Shown one piece after another: positions 14,181-22,259 of a DNA stretch of 38,166 nt. Every line of letters starts with the position of its first letter. The stretch's first letter is position 1. Source of the stretch: Pseudomonadota bacterium (GTDB lineage Bacteria > Pseudomonadota > Gammaproteobacteria > Burkholderiales > Burkholderiaceae_E); the NCBI GenBank assembly GCA_023389175.1, contig JAEWEW010000203.1, positions 1 through 38,166 of the forward strand, written 5' to 3'. Position numbers and translations under genes: made by a program. The notes below the pieces were generated by a model. It ran no database searches, was not told the origin of the DNA, and worked only from the letters and a program-made list of their open reading frames with translations.

Positions 14181-15701
14181 ATGAACTCGCGGACCGACGC
14201 ATCGCTTGAGCGCTTCCTTTGCCGGCGAACCGACGCCGGGGTTCTGCTCGGCTCGGTCGCGGCCGACCCCGGTCCGGAGGCGCTCTCCGTCGCGTCGTTC
14301 AAGGGGATACCGTTTGCCGCGCCGCCGATCGGCCGGCTCCGATGGCGCGCGCCCGAACCCGCGACGAGTTGGACCGGCACGCGGCGCGCGCTCTACTTCG
14401 GCAGCGACTGCCCGCAGGCCCCCGACCCGCAGTCGCGTGCGCCCGCCATGTCGGAGGACTGCCTGTACCTCAACATCTGGGTGCCCGCCGAGGCGCGGCC
14501 CGGCTCGCTGCCGGTCATGGTTTGGGTCCATGGCGGCAGCTTCGTCTCCGGTTCGGGCTCGGAGCGGTACTGCGACGGCGCGGCGCTCGCCGGCCGCGGC
14601 GTCGTGGTGGTCACGTTCAACTATCGCGTCGGCATCTTCGGCTTCCTCGCGCATCCGGCACTGAGCGCTGAATCGCCGCATGCGGTCTCGGGCAACTATG
14701 GACTGCTGGACCAGATCGCCGCGCTGGACTGGATCCAGCGCAACATCTCGGGCTTTGGCGGCGACCCTGCGGCAGTGACGGTGTTCGGCGTGTCGGCAGG
14801 CGCATCGTCGATCCTGCTGCTGCTCGGCACGCCGCTCGCGGACGGATTGTTCCAGCGGGCGATTCTCCAGAGCCCCGGGTGCGGTCGATCGCTAGCCAGC
14901 CTGCACGACGCCGAGTCGGCGGGGAGGGCCGTGGCCCCGGACCTTGCCAGCCTGCGCGCCCGCTCGAGCGGCGAGTTGCTCGAGCTGACGTCCCAGCTCG
15001 TACCGAAACGCCGCAGCCTGACGGGCGCGCGCGTGCTGCGGCCGATCCAGGACGGATGGCTGGTCAGCAAGAGCGAACGCTGCATGCTGAGATCCGGGAG
15101 CCTGCGCGCACTGCCGATGCTGGTTGGCGGCAACGTCGATGAAGGGTCGATGCTGACCGCCGACTGGGGGATCGGGTCCCTTGCCCGATACCACCAATTG
15201 CTCGCGAGCGACTTCGGCGCCGACGCTCCATTGATGGCCGAGCTCTACCGCGCCGAGCACGACGACGAGGTTGGACGCCGGGTTGCCGAAGTCTTCGCCG
15301 ATACCCAGTTCAACTATGGCGCACGCCTGCTGGCCAGGTCGCTGTCGCGGCTGGGGCGGCCGGTGTGGCGCTATCTGTTCGCCAGGCGCCGTCCCCAGGG
15401 CAGGGACGGCCCGCACCACACCGACGAGCTGCCGTATGTGTTCGACAACCTGGAGGCCGCCTCGATCGTCGATCCGATCGATCGGGCGGTGTCGAACGCG
15501 ATGGCCGAGGCCTGGATCGCGTTTGCGCGCACGGGCGATCCGAACCGCCTCGGAGCACTCGAGTGGCCCGGATACGATGCGGCCTCGGACCGCTATCTGG
15601 AGTTCGGCGACACGATAGCGATCGGCCGAGGCTGGCGCGGCGAGCAGCTTGATTTCATCGACGACTATTTTGAGCGCAGGGACACGCGCGAGGAGGAGTG
15701 A
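14181..15701 (+). CDS. Type-B carboxylesterase
   Basis: Alpha/beta-hydrolase of the carboxylesterase type B family, 506 residues, with no evident signal peptide. Family motifs are EDCLYLNIW (92-100), the oxyanion WVHGGSF (115-121), the nucleophile elbow FGVSAGA with Ser205 (Val in place of the common Glu of GESAG), the acid Glu321 in GNVDEGS, and His413 in HHTDELPYVF. It would hydrolyse a carboxylic ester. With the downstream Bug binding protein and enolase-superfamily enzyme it may supply an acid or lactone to that route. There is no good ribosome site right before the ATG at 14181; GGAGG at 14151-14155 is too far, so the start is uncertain. GAGGAG at its 3' end serves the next gene. Confidence 0.9.
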   Translation: MNSRTDASLERFLCRRTDAGVLLGSVAADPGPEALSVASFKGIPFAAPPIGRLRWRAPEPATSWTGTRRALYFGSDCPQAPDPQSRAPAMSEDCLYLNIWVPAEARPGSLPVMVWVHGGSFVSGSGSERYCDGAALAGRGVVVVTFNYRVGIFGFLAHPALSAESPHAVSGNYGLLDQIAALDWIQRNISGFGGDPAAVTVFGVSAGASSILLLLGTPLADGLFQRAILQSPGCGRSLASLHDAESAGRAVAPDLASLRARSSGELLELTSQLVPKRRSLTGARVLRPIQDGWLVSKSERCMLRSGSLRALPMLVGGNVDEGSMLTADWGIGSLARYHQLLASDFGADAPLMAELYRAEHDDEVGRRVAEVFADTQFNYGARLLARSLSRLGRPVWRYLFARRRPQGRDGPHHTDELPYVFDNLEAASIVDPIDRAVSNAMAEAWIAFARTGDPNRLGALEWPGYDAASDRYLEFGDTIAIGRGWRGEQLDFIDDYFERRDTREEE

Positions 15702-15703
15702 GA

Positions 15704-16762
15704 ATGCTTGCGAGCAGCTCGACATTCGGGGGATCGACTCATCTGCGCCGCAAGGCGCGGTCGGCATTGGCCGTGCGGGCCGTCCGGCGGCGGGCGCTAT
15801 GCTGGTTGCTTCTCGCCGCGCTCGGGCCGATCGGCCTGTCATGGGCGAGCATCGGCCACGCCGAGAGCTGGCCGACGCGTCCCATCAAGTTTGTCATCGG
15901 TTACGCGCCCGGCGGCTCGGGCGATTTCGTCACGCGCCTGGTGGCCGCCGAGCTGGGCCGGGAGCTAGGCGTTTCGGCCGTCGTCGAAAATCGTCCCGGT
16001 GCGGGCGGCAACATCGCCAACGCCACCATGGCGAAGACGCCCGCGGACGGCTACACGCTCCTCGTCGCCGGTGCGATGGCGATCAACCATGCACTGTACA
16101 AGAATGCCGGCTACGATCCCGACACCGACTTCGTCCCGGTGTCCCGCCTGACTCGCGCAGCGACGATCGTGACGACCAGAAAGGATCTGCCGGTCAGCAA
16201 CCTGGCCGAGCTGGTCGCCTACGGCAAGCAGAGACCCGGCAAGCTACTGAACGCCTCGGCCGGCTTCGGCTCGGCGCCTCACCTCGCTTCGGCGGTGTTC
16301 GAATCGGTCAGTGGCGTGAAGTTCACGTCGGTGCAGCACAAGGGTGGCGGCCCGGCCGTGCTGTCGTTGCTGGCCGGCGAGACCGACGTGATGTTCTCGC
16401 CGGCGCCGACGGTCATGGGGCACATCCAATCGGGAAGGATCAAGGCGCTGGCAATTTCGCAGGCTGAGGCGTCGGAGGCGATACCCGGCGTTCCAGGAGC
16501 GACTGCCGCCGGGCTGCCCGGGTACGAGTACACCTTCTGGTTCGGGCTGTTTGCTCCGGCCGGCACGCCGGATTCGATCGTGCAGCGACTGCACCAGGCG
16601 GTCTCGACTGCGCTGAACCGCGACGACGTGCGTAAGCGGATCGCGGTGCAAGGCATGGAAGCGGCGGCGTCGACGTCGCCGCAGGCCTTTGCCGCCGAGA
16701 TCAAGGCCGAGGCGCCCAGTCTCGAGCGGATGATCAGGGAGTCGGGCGCCAAGGTGGAGTGA
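15704..16762 (+). CDS. Bug/TctC-type periplasmic solute-binding protein
   Basis: Tripartite tricarboxylate transporter receptor of the Bug family, 352 residues. The mature start WPTRPIKFVIGYAPGGSGD, then ENRPGAGGNIAN and HKGGGPA are family hallmarks for binding carboxylated ligands. The signal peptide (about residues 1-53, cut after GHA) has an unusually long basic n-region of 30 residues. The ATG at 15704 follows GGAGGAG (15692-15698) with 5 bases between, better than the overlapping GTG at 15698. No TctA/TctB membrane partners are nearby, as is common for orphan Bug genes of Burkholderiales, some of which act as sensors. Confidence 0.93.
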   Translation: MLASSSTFGGSTHLRRKARSALAVRAVRRRALCWLLLAALGPIGLSWASIGHAESWPTRPIKFVIGYAPGGSGDFVTRLVAAELGRELGVSAVVENRPGAGGNIANATMAKTPADGYTLLVAGAMAINHALYKNAGYDPDTDFVPVSRLTRAATIVTTRKDLPVSNLAELVAYGKQRPGKLLNASAGFGSAPHLASAVFESVSGVKFTSVQHKGGGPAVLSLLAGETDVMFSPAPTVMGHIQSGRIKALAISQAEASEAIPGVPGATAAGLPGYEYTFWFGLFAPAGTPDSIVQRLHQAVSTALNRDDVRKRIAVQGMEAAASTSPQAFAAEIKAEAPSLERMIRESGAKVE

Positions 16763-16767
16763 AGCGG

Positions 16768-16791
16768 CTCACGCCATAGACTCACGCCATA
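16768..16791 (+). repeat. Short direct repeat in front of enolase-superfamily gene
   Basis: CTCACGCCATA occurs at 16768-16778 and 16781-16791, a 13-bp period. The second copy runs into the ATG of the next gene. It fills the place where a ribosome-binding site would be expected, and no purine-rich site is visible. Confidence 0.6.
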
Positions 16792-17942
16792 TGAAGATCG
16801 TCTCGGTCCGGTGTTTTCCTGTCGATCCCGGCTTCCGCGGCCGAACATGGCTCTTCGTGAAAGTCTGCACGGACGCCGGTGTCCATGGCTGGGGCGAGGC
16901 CTATACGCTGCGAGGACGGGACAGCGCTATCGTCGGCCAGATCGCGGAGCTGGGCGAGGCCTGCGTGGGCCGCAGCCCGTTCGACATCAAGCACTTTCTG
17001 CAGACGGTCCACGATGACTTCGGTCAGCGGCGCAGCTCGTTCGACTTGTACTGCGCGCAGAGCGCCATCGAGCAAGCGCTCTGGGACATCATCGGCAAGG
17101 CATGCGGACAGCCGGTCCACAATCTGCTCGGCGGCAAGTGCCGCGAGAAGATCCGCGTCTATGCGAACGGCTGGAGCGACCAATGCACGCAGCCGCCGGA
17201 ATACGCGGAGGCGGCGGTATCCGTCGTCGCCCGGGGGTTCTCCGCGATCAAGCTTTCGCCGCTGCCGGGTGCCTGGCGCACTCACGTGCCTCGACAGCAT
17301 GAGCGGCATGTGGTCGCGGTGGTCGAGGCGGTGAGGAATGCGGTGGGTCCCGAGGTCGACATCCTGCTGGACATGCTGCGCCGCCTGTCGCCCGGATCAG
17401 CCCGTCGCGTCGGCAACGCACTGGAGCCGTACGACCTCTACTGGTACGAAGAGCCCTGTGCCGCGGAGAACGTCGATGCCATCGCCGAGGTTCGCCGGCA
17501 GGTGCCCATCCCCGTCGTCACCGGCGAGACGCTCTACGGCAAGGCGGCGTTCGTGCCAGTACTGGAGAAGCGGGCCGCCGACATTCTCAACCCAGACGTC
17601 TGCAACGTCGGCGGAATCCTCGAGCTGAAGGAGATCGCGGCGATGGCCGAACCGTACTTCGTTGCCGTCTCGCCGCACAACTTCAACTCGACGACGGTGG
17701 CGTTGAACGCTACCGTTCACGCCGGCGCCGTCATGCCGAACTTCACCCTGACCGAGTATTACCTGCCGTTCGCCGAGTTCGCCGCGAACATCTGCCCGGC
17801 CCAGTTGCTTCCCACGAACGGCTGGATCGACCTTCCCGGCAGCCCGGGCCTGGGCATCGACCTGGACGAAGCCGTGCTCGAACGATACGGCGGATATGCA
17901 TCCCGCGCGCCGGCCTTGCGCGCGCCGGCGTCCGAGCGGTAG
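16791..17942 (+). CDS. Mandelate racemase/muconate lactonizing-type enolase superfamily enzyme
   Basis: The 383 residues have the N-terminal capping domain (1-120, ending PVHNLLGG) and a TIM barrel. Likely metal ligands are D194 (ILLD), E220 (YEEP) and E246 (TGE). H296 in SPHN is a candidate base, paired with D269 in NPDV. K154-L-S156 stands where K-x-K occurs in other subgroups. In galactonate-dehydratase-like enzymes the residue two after the first metal Asp is a catalytic His; here it is Leu196. The reaction is likely proton abstraction next to a carboxylate (dehydratase, cycloisomerase or epimerase), with the substrate unknown. It ends the LysR-esterase-Bug cluster, 28 bases behind the Bug gene. 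Confidence 0.88.
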   Translation: MKIVSVRCFPVDPGFRGRTWLFVKVCTDAGVHGWGEAYTLRGRDSAIVGQIAELGEACVGRSPFDIKHFLQTVHDDFGQRRSSFDLYCAQSAIEQALWDIIGKACGQPVHNLLGGKCREKIRVYANGWSDQCTQPPEYAEAAVSVVARGFSAIKLSPLPGAWRTHVPRQHERHVVAVVEAVRNAVGPEVDILLDMLRRLSPGSARRVGNALEPYDLYWYEEPCAAENVDAIAEVRRQVPIPVVTGETLYGKAAFVPVLEKRAADILNPDVCNVGGILELKEIAAMAEPYFVAVSPHNFNSTTVALNATVHAGAVMPNFTLTEYYLPFAEFAANICPAQLLPTNGWIDLPGSPGLGIDLDEAVLERYGGYASRAPALRAPASER

Positions 17943-17955
17943 CGAAGGCTCCGCT

Positions 17956-18717
17956 CTAGTGCCGCGCGCCGGTCGGCACCTCTGTCGGCGCCACTGCTAG
18001 CCTGCCATCGGTCTGCATCCGCTCCCTGAACGGCCCACCTCGCGCCGCCTCGCTGGTCAGGTACTGCACCGTGGCCGCATACTGTGTCCCGGCTTGCTCG
18101 GGCAGCGCCGCCGCCAGCGCCCCGACGTCCACCGACGCCAGCGCGCCCGCTCCGACCCGCGGACGGGTGGCGAAGTCGAAGACCACCGCGACCGCCCGTG
18201 CGTCGATGGTGCCGCAGTGATAGTAGGTGGCGGTGAGGGCGTCGCGGTAGGTGCCGAGCATGGCGGCGAACTGCTGGCGCACGCGTTCCGCCGCATCCGA
18301 GACGATCGCCCGGTGGTCGTCCTCGGTGACCCGGTCTCGCAGCGTACGGTAGCGGATGAGCGCCGCGGCGGCTGTTTCCCACAGGAGCGGATCCGCCGGC
18401 GGCAGCGCGTCCCCGCCGTTCTTCTCCGTGAAGGTGCGCCAGGCGCGCTCGACCTCGCCGACTGCCGCCTCGGCGAAGTTCTCCGAGCGTCGCCGTGCCA
18501 GCGTGCCGCCGACCTGGCGGCGATTGACGACATAGATGGCCAGCGCGAACACCACGCCGGCCGCGACGATCAATGCGGCCGCTGCCTGGATGCGGCTGCT
18601 GATCTGCTCGCTGCCGAACAACCCTAGCCAGATCGCGGCAGCCGCGACTGCGAGCGCGAAGCCCGCGACGAAGCCGGTCACCGCATCCCTGCTGATCGGA
18701 TTCCCTTCCTCGGCCAT
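17956..18717 (-). CDS. Unknown membrane protein with two N-terminal helices
   Basis: I do not recognise this family. From the ATG at 18717 (AGGAGA about 6 bases upstream on its strand) it has 253 residues. Two hydrophobic helices lie at about 11-35 and 44-65 with a short polar loop between, followed by a largely helical, charged C-terminal part of some 185 residues without known motifs. Upstream in-frame starts add a basic, low-complexity stretch and are less likely. It is convergent with the enolase-superfamily gene (13 bases between stops) and does not obviously belong to either catabolic cluster. Confidence 0.7.
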   Translation of the reverse strand: MAEEGNPISRDAVTGFVAGFALAVAAAAIWLGLFGSEQISSRIQAAAALIVAAGVVFALAIYVVNRRQVGGTLARRRSENFAEAAVGEVERAWRTFTEKNGGDALPPADPLLWETAAAALIRYRTLRDRVTEDDHRAIVSDAAERVRQQFAAMLGTYRDALTATYYHCGTIDARAVAVVFDFATRPRVGAGALASVDVGALAAALPEQAGTQYAATVQYLTSEAARGGPFRERMQTDGRLAVAPTEVPTGARH

Positions 18718-18910
18718 TGGACGTCTCCTCTGCCATGATGACGACTGTGCTCGGCTCGTCGTATCTTCGCACCATTGCCGAAGGAACGTGCAAGCAATGA
18801 CGTGTATCCCATGGAAACCGGCGATGCCGGGGTGAGCCGGGTTCCCTGGACGGCCGCCGTACCGGCGGCGCAGGGCCGATCCGGACTGAGTGGCCAAGGC
18901 GGCCCAGGGA

Positions 18911-19855
18911 TCAGCGATCCAGCATCAACCGCACGCCGGACCAGCGGCCGGACGCGACCAGGTCCCGCGCGGTCTCCTTCAGCTCGATCCCGACCATGGA
19001 CGCGGCCGGCGACAGCACGGTCGAGGGGGCGGAATAGAGGTAGTTACGGCGGCAGAGCTGCGCATCGGAGATCCGGATGGCACGCCACTGCCTGCCGCGG
19101 CCGCAGTCCTGCAGCAGCGCGGCCATGGGCTTGATGGTCGCGCCAATGCCGTCGTTCACGCAGGTCATCAGCAGCGAGAGCGAATCGATCTCGGCCACCA
19201 CCCGCGGCGCGAGGTTGCGCTGCTCGAACTCCGCGGCGATCCGTCGCCTCAGTCCGTGGGTTCCGGTCGGCAGGATGAGCGGCAGCTCCGCCGCTTCGGC
19301 CATGGTGATCGCCTCGCGCCCGGCGGCGACCAGCGGGCTGCCGGCGGGGATCATCACGAAGAGCTCCTCCTCCAGCAGCAGGTCGCACTCCAGGTCCGGT
19401 ACCGCGTCGCGGCTGAAGAGCACCGCGAGGTCGAGCTGGCTGCTTCGCATCATCTGCGCGAGATGCCCGCTCATGCCTTCCACCACGTTGAGCAGCACGC
19501 CCGGATAGCGCTTTCGCACGCATCGCACCAGCGGCAGCCCGAGGGCGGACACTGTGGTGGCCGGCAGGCCGATGGTGACCATGCCCGCCACCGGCGCGGA
19601 CTCCTGCCGCGCAATCGACAGCGCCTGGTCCAGTTGTCGCAGCATGAAGCGCGCGTGGTGATACAGTGCGAGCCCGTTGTCGGTGGGTACGACCCCCTTG
19701 GACGAGCGGGTGAGCAGCGGCTTGCCCACCTCCGCCTCGAGCTTGCTCACCTGCTGGCTCAGGGCAGGTTGGGCGATGAAGAGCTGGCGCGACGCCTTGG
19801 AGAGGCTGCCGCTCTCGACGATCTCTGCGAAGTAGCGCAACTGCCGAAGATCCAT
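18911..19855 (-). CDS. LysR-family regulator of the Liv/tcu locus
   Basis: LysR-type regulator of 314 residues. The N-terminal HTH is MDLRQLRYFAEIVESGSLSK, then QPALSQQVSKLE, resembling the Nac/CynR branch. An effector-binding domain follows (about 90-300). It is divergent from the ABC-importer operon with 245 bases between start codons. That gap holds two T-N11-A dyads and a -10-like element, the usual LysR arrangement in which the protein represses itself and activates the opposite operon in the presence of a pathway compound. Confidence 0.92.
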   Translation of the reverse strand: MDLRQLRYFAEIVESGSLSKASRQLFIAQPALSQQVSKLEAEVGKPLLTRSSKGVVPTDNGLALYHHARFMLRQLDQALSIARQESAPVAGMVTIGLPATTVSALGLPLVRCVRKRYPGVLLNVVEGMSGHLAQMMRSSQLDLAVLFSRDAVPDLECDLLLEEELFVMIPAGSPLVAAGREAITMAEAAELPLILPTGTHGLRRRIAAEFEQRNLAPRVVAEIDSLSLLMTCVNDGIGATIKPMAALLQDCGRGRQWRAIRISDAQLCRRNYLYSAPSTVLSPAASMVGIELKETARDLVASGRWSGVRLMLDR

Positions 19856-19882
19856 CTCCGCCGTCCTGGAAGCGAGTGCCGC

Positions 19883-19897
19883 ATAAGCCTAGCTTAT
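19883..19897. promoter_or_regulatory. LysR box, recognition site candidate
   Basis: ATAAGCCTAGCTTAT has perfect 6-bp arms around CTA and contains the T-N11-A core. It lies 28 bases upstream of the LysR start codon, where autoregulatory sites usually sit. It stands out as A/T-rich in a GC-rich spacer. Confidence 0.65.
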
Positions 19898-19960
19898 CGG
19901 CGCCGACGGAGGCAATCCGGACATGTCCTCTGGGCGATTCGCGCCAGTGACTGTTTCCCC

Positions 19961-19975
19961 ATAAGTCGGCGCTAT
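19961..19975. promoter_or_regulatory. Second LysR-type box, activation site candidate
   Basis: ATAAGTCGGCGCTAT shares the ATAAG half with the first box and keeps the T-N11-A spacing (T19962 and A19974). It touches the position of a -35 element for the TATAAC at 19995-20000, as expected for an activation-binding site. It is 78 bases from the first box. Confidence 0.5.
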
Positions 19976-19994
19976 GCCGAGCCTCGGAAAACCC

Positions 19995-20000
19995 TATAAC
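19995..20000 (+). promoter_or_regulatory. Candidate -10 of the Liv/tcu operon
   Basis: TATAAC lies 17 bases behind CTATGC, a poor -35, which suggests activator dependence. Transcription from here would give a leader of roughly 95 bases before the binding-protein ATG. Confidence 0.45.
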
Positions 20001-20100
20001 CGCGGAAGTCTTCCCCCCAATACACTTTCCGTTGCACCGGATGTTTGGCCAGACGAGCTGACACGTGACGCCCGGTTGCGGGCGCCAAAGGAGGAGGAGC

Positions 20101-21381
20101 ATGGGAGCGAAGACAACGCGGGCAGGCGGCGTAATGGCTGCAGGCGTCATGGCTGCATCTGGCCGGCGCCGGACGCTGCTGCAGGCCGGAGTCGCCACGG
20201 CGGCGATCGGCATCGCGCCATGGGCGCGCGGCCAGGGCGAGCCGATCAAGATCGGGCACCTGACGCCGATGACCGGGTTTCTCGGCGCCCTCGGCGAGTA
20301 TGCCGTGATGGGCATCCGGCTGGCGGCCGAGGAGATCAATGCCGCCGGGGGGGTGAACGGCCGCAAGCTCGACGTGATGAGCGAGGACTCGGTCAATCCG
20401 CAGGTGGCTTCCTCGAAGGCGCAGCGGATGTTCGAGCGCGACGGGGTGGCGGTGCTGATGGGCGAGATCAACTCCGCATCCGCGCTCACCATCTCGCAGG
20501 TGGCCGCCCGCAACAAGAAGCTCTTCATGAACATCGGCGCCCGCTCGGACGCGCTGCGGGGCAAGGAGTGCAACCGCTACACCTTCCATGTCGACATCCC
20601 GGTGACGGTGATGGTGAACGCGGTCGGCCAGGCGCTGGTCCGGGACAACCTGGTCAAGGGCAAGAAGATCTACAGCCTCACGGCGGACTATCTTTTCGGG
20701 CACGACCTGTCGCGCGCCGCCAAGAAGTTCTTCGCCGCGCATGGCGGGCAGCAGGCCGGTGACGAGCTGGTCGGCACCGACGTCACGGACTTCAGCCCCT
20801 ACCTGCTGAAGATCCGCCAGGCGCGGCCGGACCTGATCGCGACCAACCTCGCCGGCAACCAGGTCACCAACTTCGTGAAGCAGTATGCCGAGTTCGGCCT
20901 GCCGTTCCCGGTGGTCGGCTTCAACCTCAACACCGCGGATGCCTGGGCGGCGGGCGAGGGCAACCTCGGCGGCATATGGCCGACGGTGTGGCACCACGAT
21001 CTGGATACGCCCGGGTCCAAGGCCTTCGTCGCCAACTTCCGCAAGAAGTACAACAAGATCCCGGAGAACCATGCCTGGATCGAGTACGTCTCGCTGAAGA
21101 TGATGGCGCAGGCGATGGGCGAGACCAAGTCGATCGATACCGACGCGTTGATCAAGTACTTCGAATCCGAAGCCCAGTTCGACATCCTCAAGGCCCGCAA
21201 GGGCTACTTCCGGTCCTGGGACCACCAGCTGATGCAGGAGGCCTACCCGTTCACGGTGAAGGCCAAGGGTGAATCCAAGGGTCCCCAGGACTTCCTGAAG
21301 TTCGGCGATGCCGTGCCTGCCGCCAACCAGCCGCTGGAGCTGCTTGCGCCGACCCGGGAGGAGAGCGCCTGCAAGATGTAG
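20101..21381 (+). CDS. Branched-chain-type ABC transporter substrate-binding protein
   Basis: LivK-like periplasmic binding protein of 426 residues, type I fold. The start at 20101 follows GGAGGAGG. The N-terminus has a twin-arginine-like signal (SGRRRTLLQAG, then a hydrophobic stretch and ARGQ as the likely cut), which suggests export of a folded protein. The mature part begins EPIKIGHLTPMTGFLGALGE and has EEINAAGGVNG, both family hallmarks. Members of this family bind amino acids, aromatic acids, urea, amides and others, so the name alone does not give the ligand. First gene of the operon; its stop TAG is directly followed by the livH-type ATG. Confidence 0.93.
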   Translation: MGAKTTRAGGVMAAGVMAASGRRRTLLQAGVATAAIGIAPWARGQGEPIKIGHLTPMTGFLGALGEYAVMGIRLAAEEINAAGGVNGRKLDVMSEDSVNPQVASSKAQRMFERDGVAVLMGEINSASALTISQVAARNKKLFMNIGARSDALRGKECNRYTFHVDIPVTVMVNAVGQALVRDNLVKGKKIYSLTADYLFGHDLSRAAKKFFAAHGGQQAGDELVGTDVTDFSPYLLKIRQARPDLIATNLAGNQVTNFVKQYAEFGLPFPVVGFNLNTADAWAAGEGNLGGIWPTVWHHDLDTPGSKAFVANFRKKYNKIPENHAWIEYVSLKMMAQAMGETKSIDTDALIKYFESEAQFDILKARKGYFRSWDHQLMQEAYPFTVKAKGESKGPQDFLKFGDAVPAANQPLELLAPTREESACKM

Positions 21382-22257
21382 ATGCAGCTCATCTTCCTGC
21401 TTGAACAGGTCGTCAACGGTCTCGTCCTCGGCGGCTACTACCTGCTCCTCGCGCTCGGGCTGTCGCTGATCTTCAGCGTCGGCGGCGTGGTGAATCTCGC
21501 CCACGGCGCCTTCTATGCGATCGGCGCCTACCTGTCGCTCGAGATAGGCCGGCGCCTCGGCTTCGGCGCCGGCGTGGCGCTGTCGCCGGTCGTGGTCGGA
21601 ATGCTCGGCATCGCGTTCGAGCGGTTCTTCCTGCGCCGCTTCTACACGGCTGATCCGATCCTCGGCCTCCTGGTCACCTTCGGACTGGCGATGGTGGCGG
21701 AGCAGACCATCCGGATGATCTGGGGCGCCGCGCCGCTCTCGTCGATGATGCCGCAGTCCTTCAAGGGCAGCGTGACGGTGGGCGACTTCCTGTTCTCCCG
21801 CTATCGGCTCTTCCTGCTCGGCGTGGTGGCCGTGGTGATGACGGCGCTCTGGCTGCTGCTGCACAAGACCGCCTTCGGACGCGTGGTGCGCGCGGGCGTG
21901 CAACGTCCGGATATGGTGGCGGTGCTGGGCATCCGGCTGCAGCCGTACATGACCGGAATCGTGGTGCTGGGCGTCGCCAGCGCAGCGCTCGGCGGCGCGC
22001 TGTTCGGTCCGATCACCATCGTTCATCCGGCCATGGGCACCGAGATCATGACGGTGGCCTTCGTGGTGGTGGTGATCGGCGGGCTCGGCAGCTTCTGGGG
22101 CGTGGTGCTCGCCGCGCTGCTCGTGGGCGTGGTGCGCGGCATCACCATCCACTTCGTGCCGGCCGCGGGCGAGGCGTCGATGTACGTGCTGATGTTCCTC
22201 GTCCTGATGTTCCGGCCGCGGGGCCTCCTCGGCGAACGCATCGAGCGGTTCGAGTAG
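21382..22257 (+). CDS. LivH-type ABC transporter permease
   Basis: Inner-membrane permease of 291 residues with eight or so hydrophobic helices. Family signatures are VNGLVLGGYYLLLALGLSL at the N-terminus and GVVNLAHGAFYAIGAYL shortly after, with a final RPRGLLGE. It pairs with the LivM part of the next gene to form the channel. The start codon follows the binding-protein stop with no gap, and the stop is 2 bases before the next ATG, so translation is coupled. Confidence 0.94.
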   Translation: MQLIFLLEQVVNGLVLGGYYLLLALGLSLIFSVGGVVNLAHGAFYAIGAYLSLEIGRRLGFGAGVALSPVVVGMLGIAFERFFLRRFYTADPILGLLVTFGLAMVAEQTIRMIWGAAPLSSMMPQSFKGSVTVGDFLFSRYRLFLLGVVAVVMTALWLLLHKTAFGRVVRAGVQRPDMVAVLGIRLQPYMTGIVVLGVASAALGGALFGPITIVHPAMGTEIMTVAFVVVVIGGLGSFWGVVLAALLVGVVRGITIHFVPAAGEASMYVLMFLVLMFRPRGLLGERIERFE

Positions 22258-22259
22258 CG

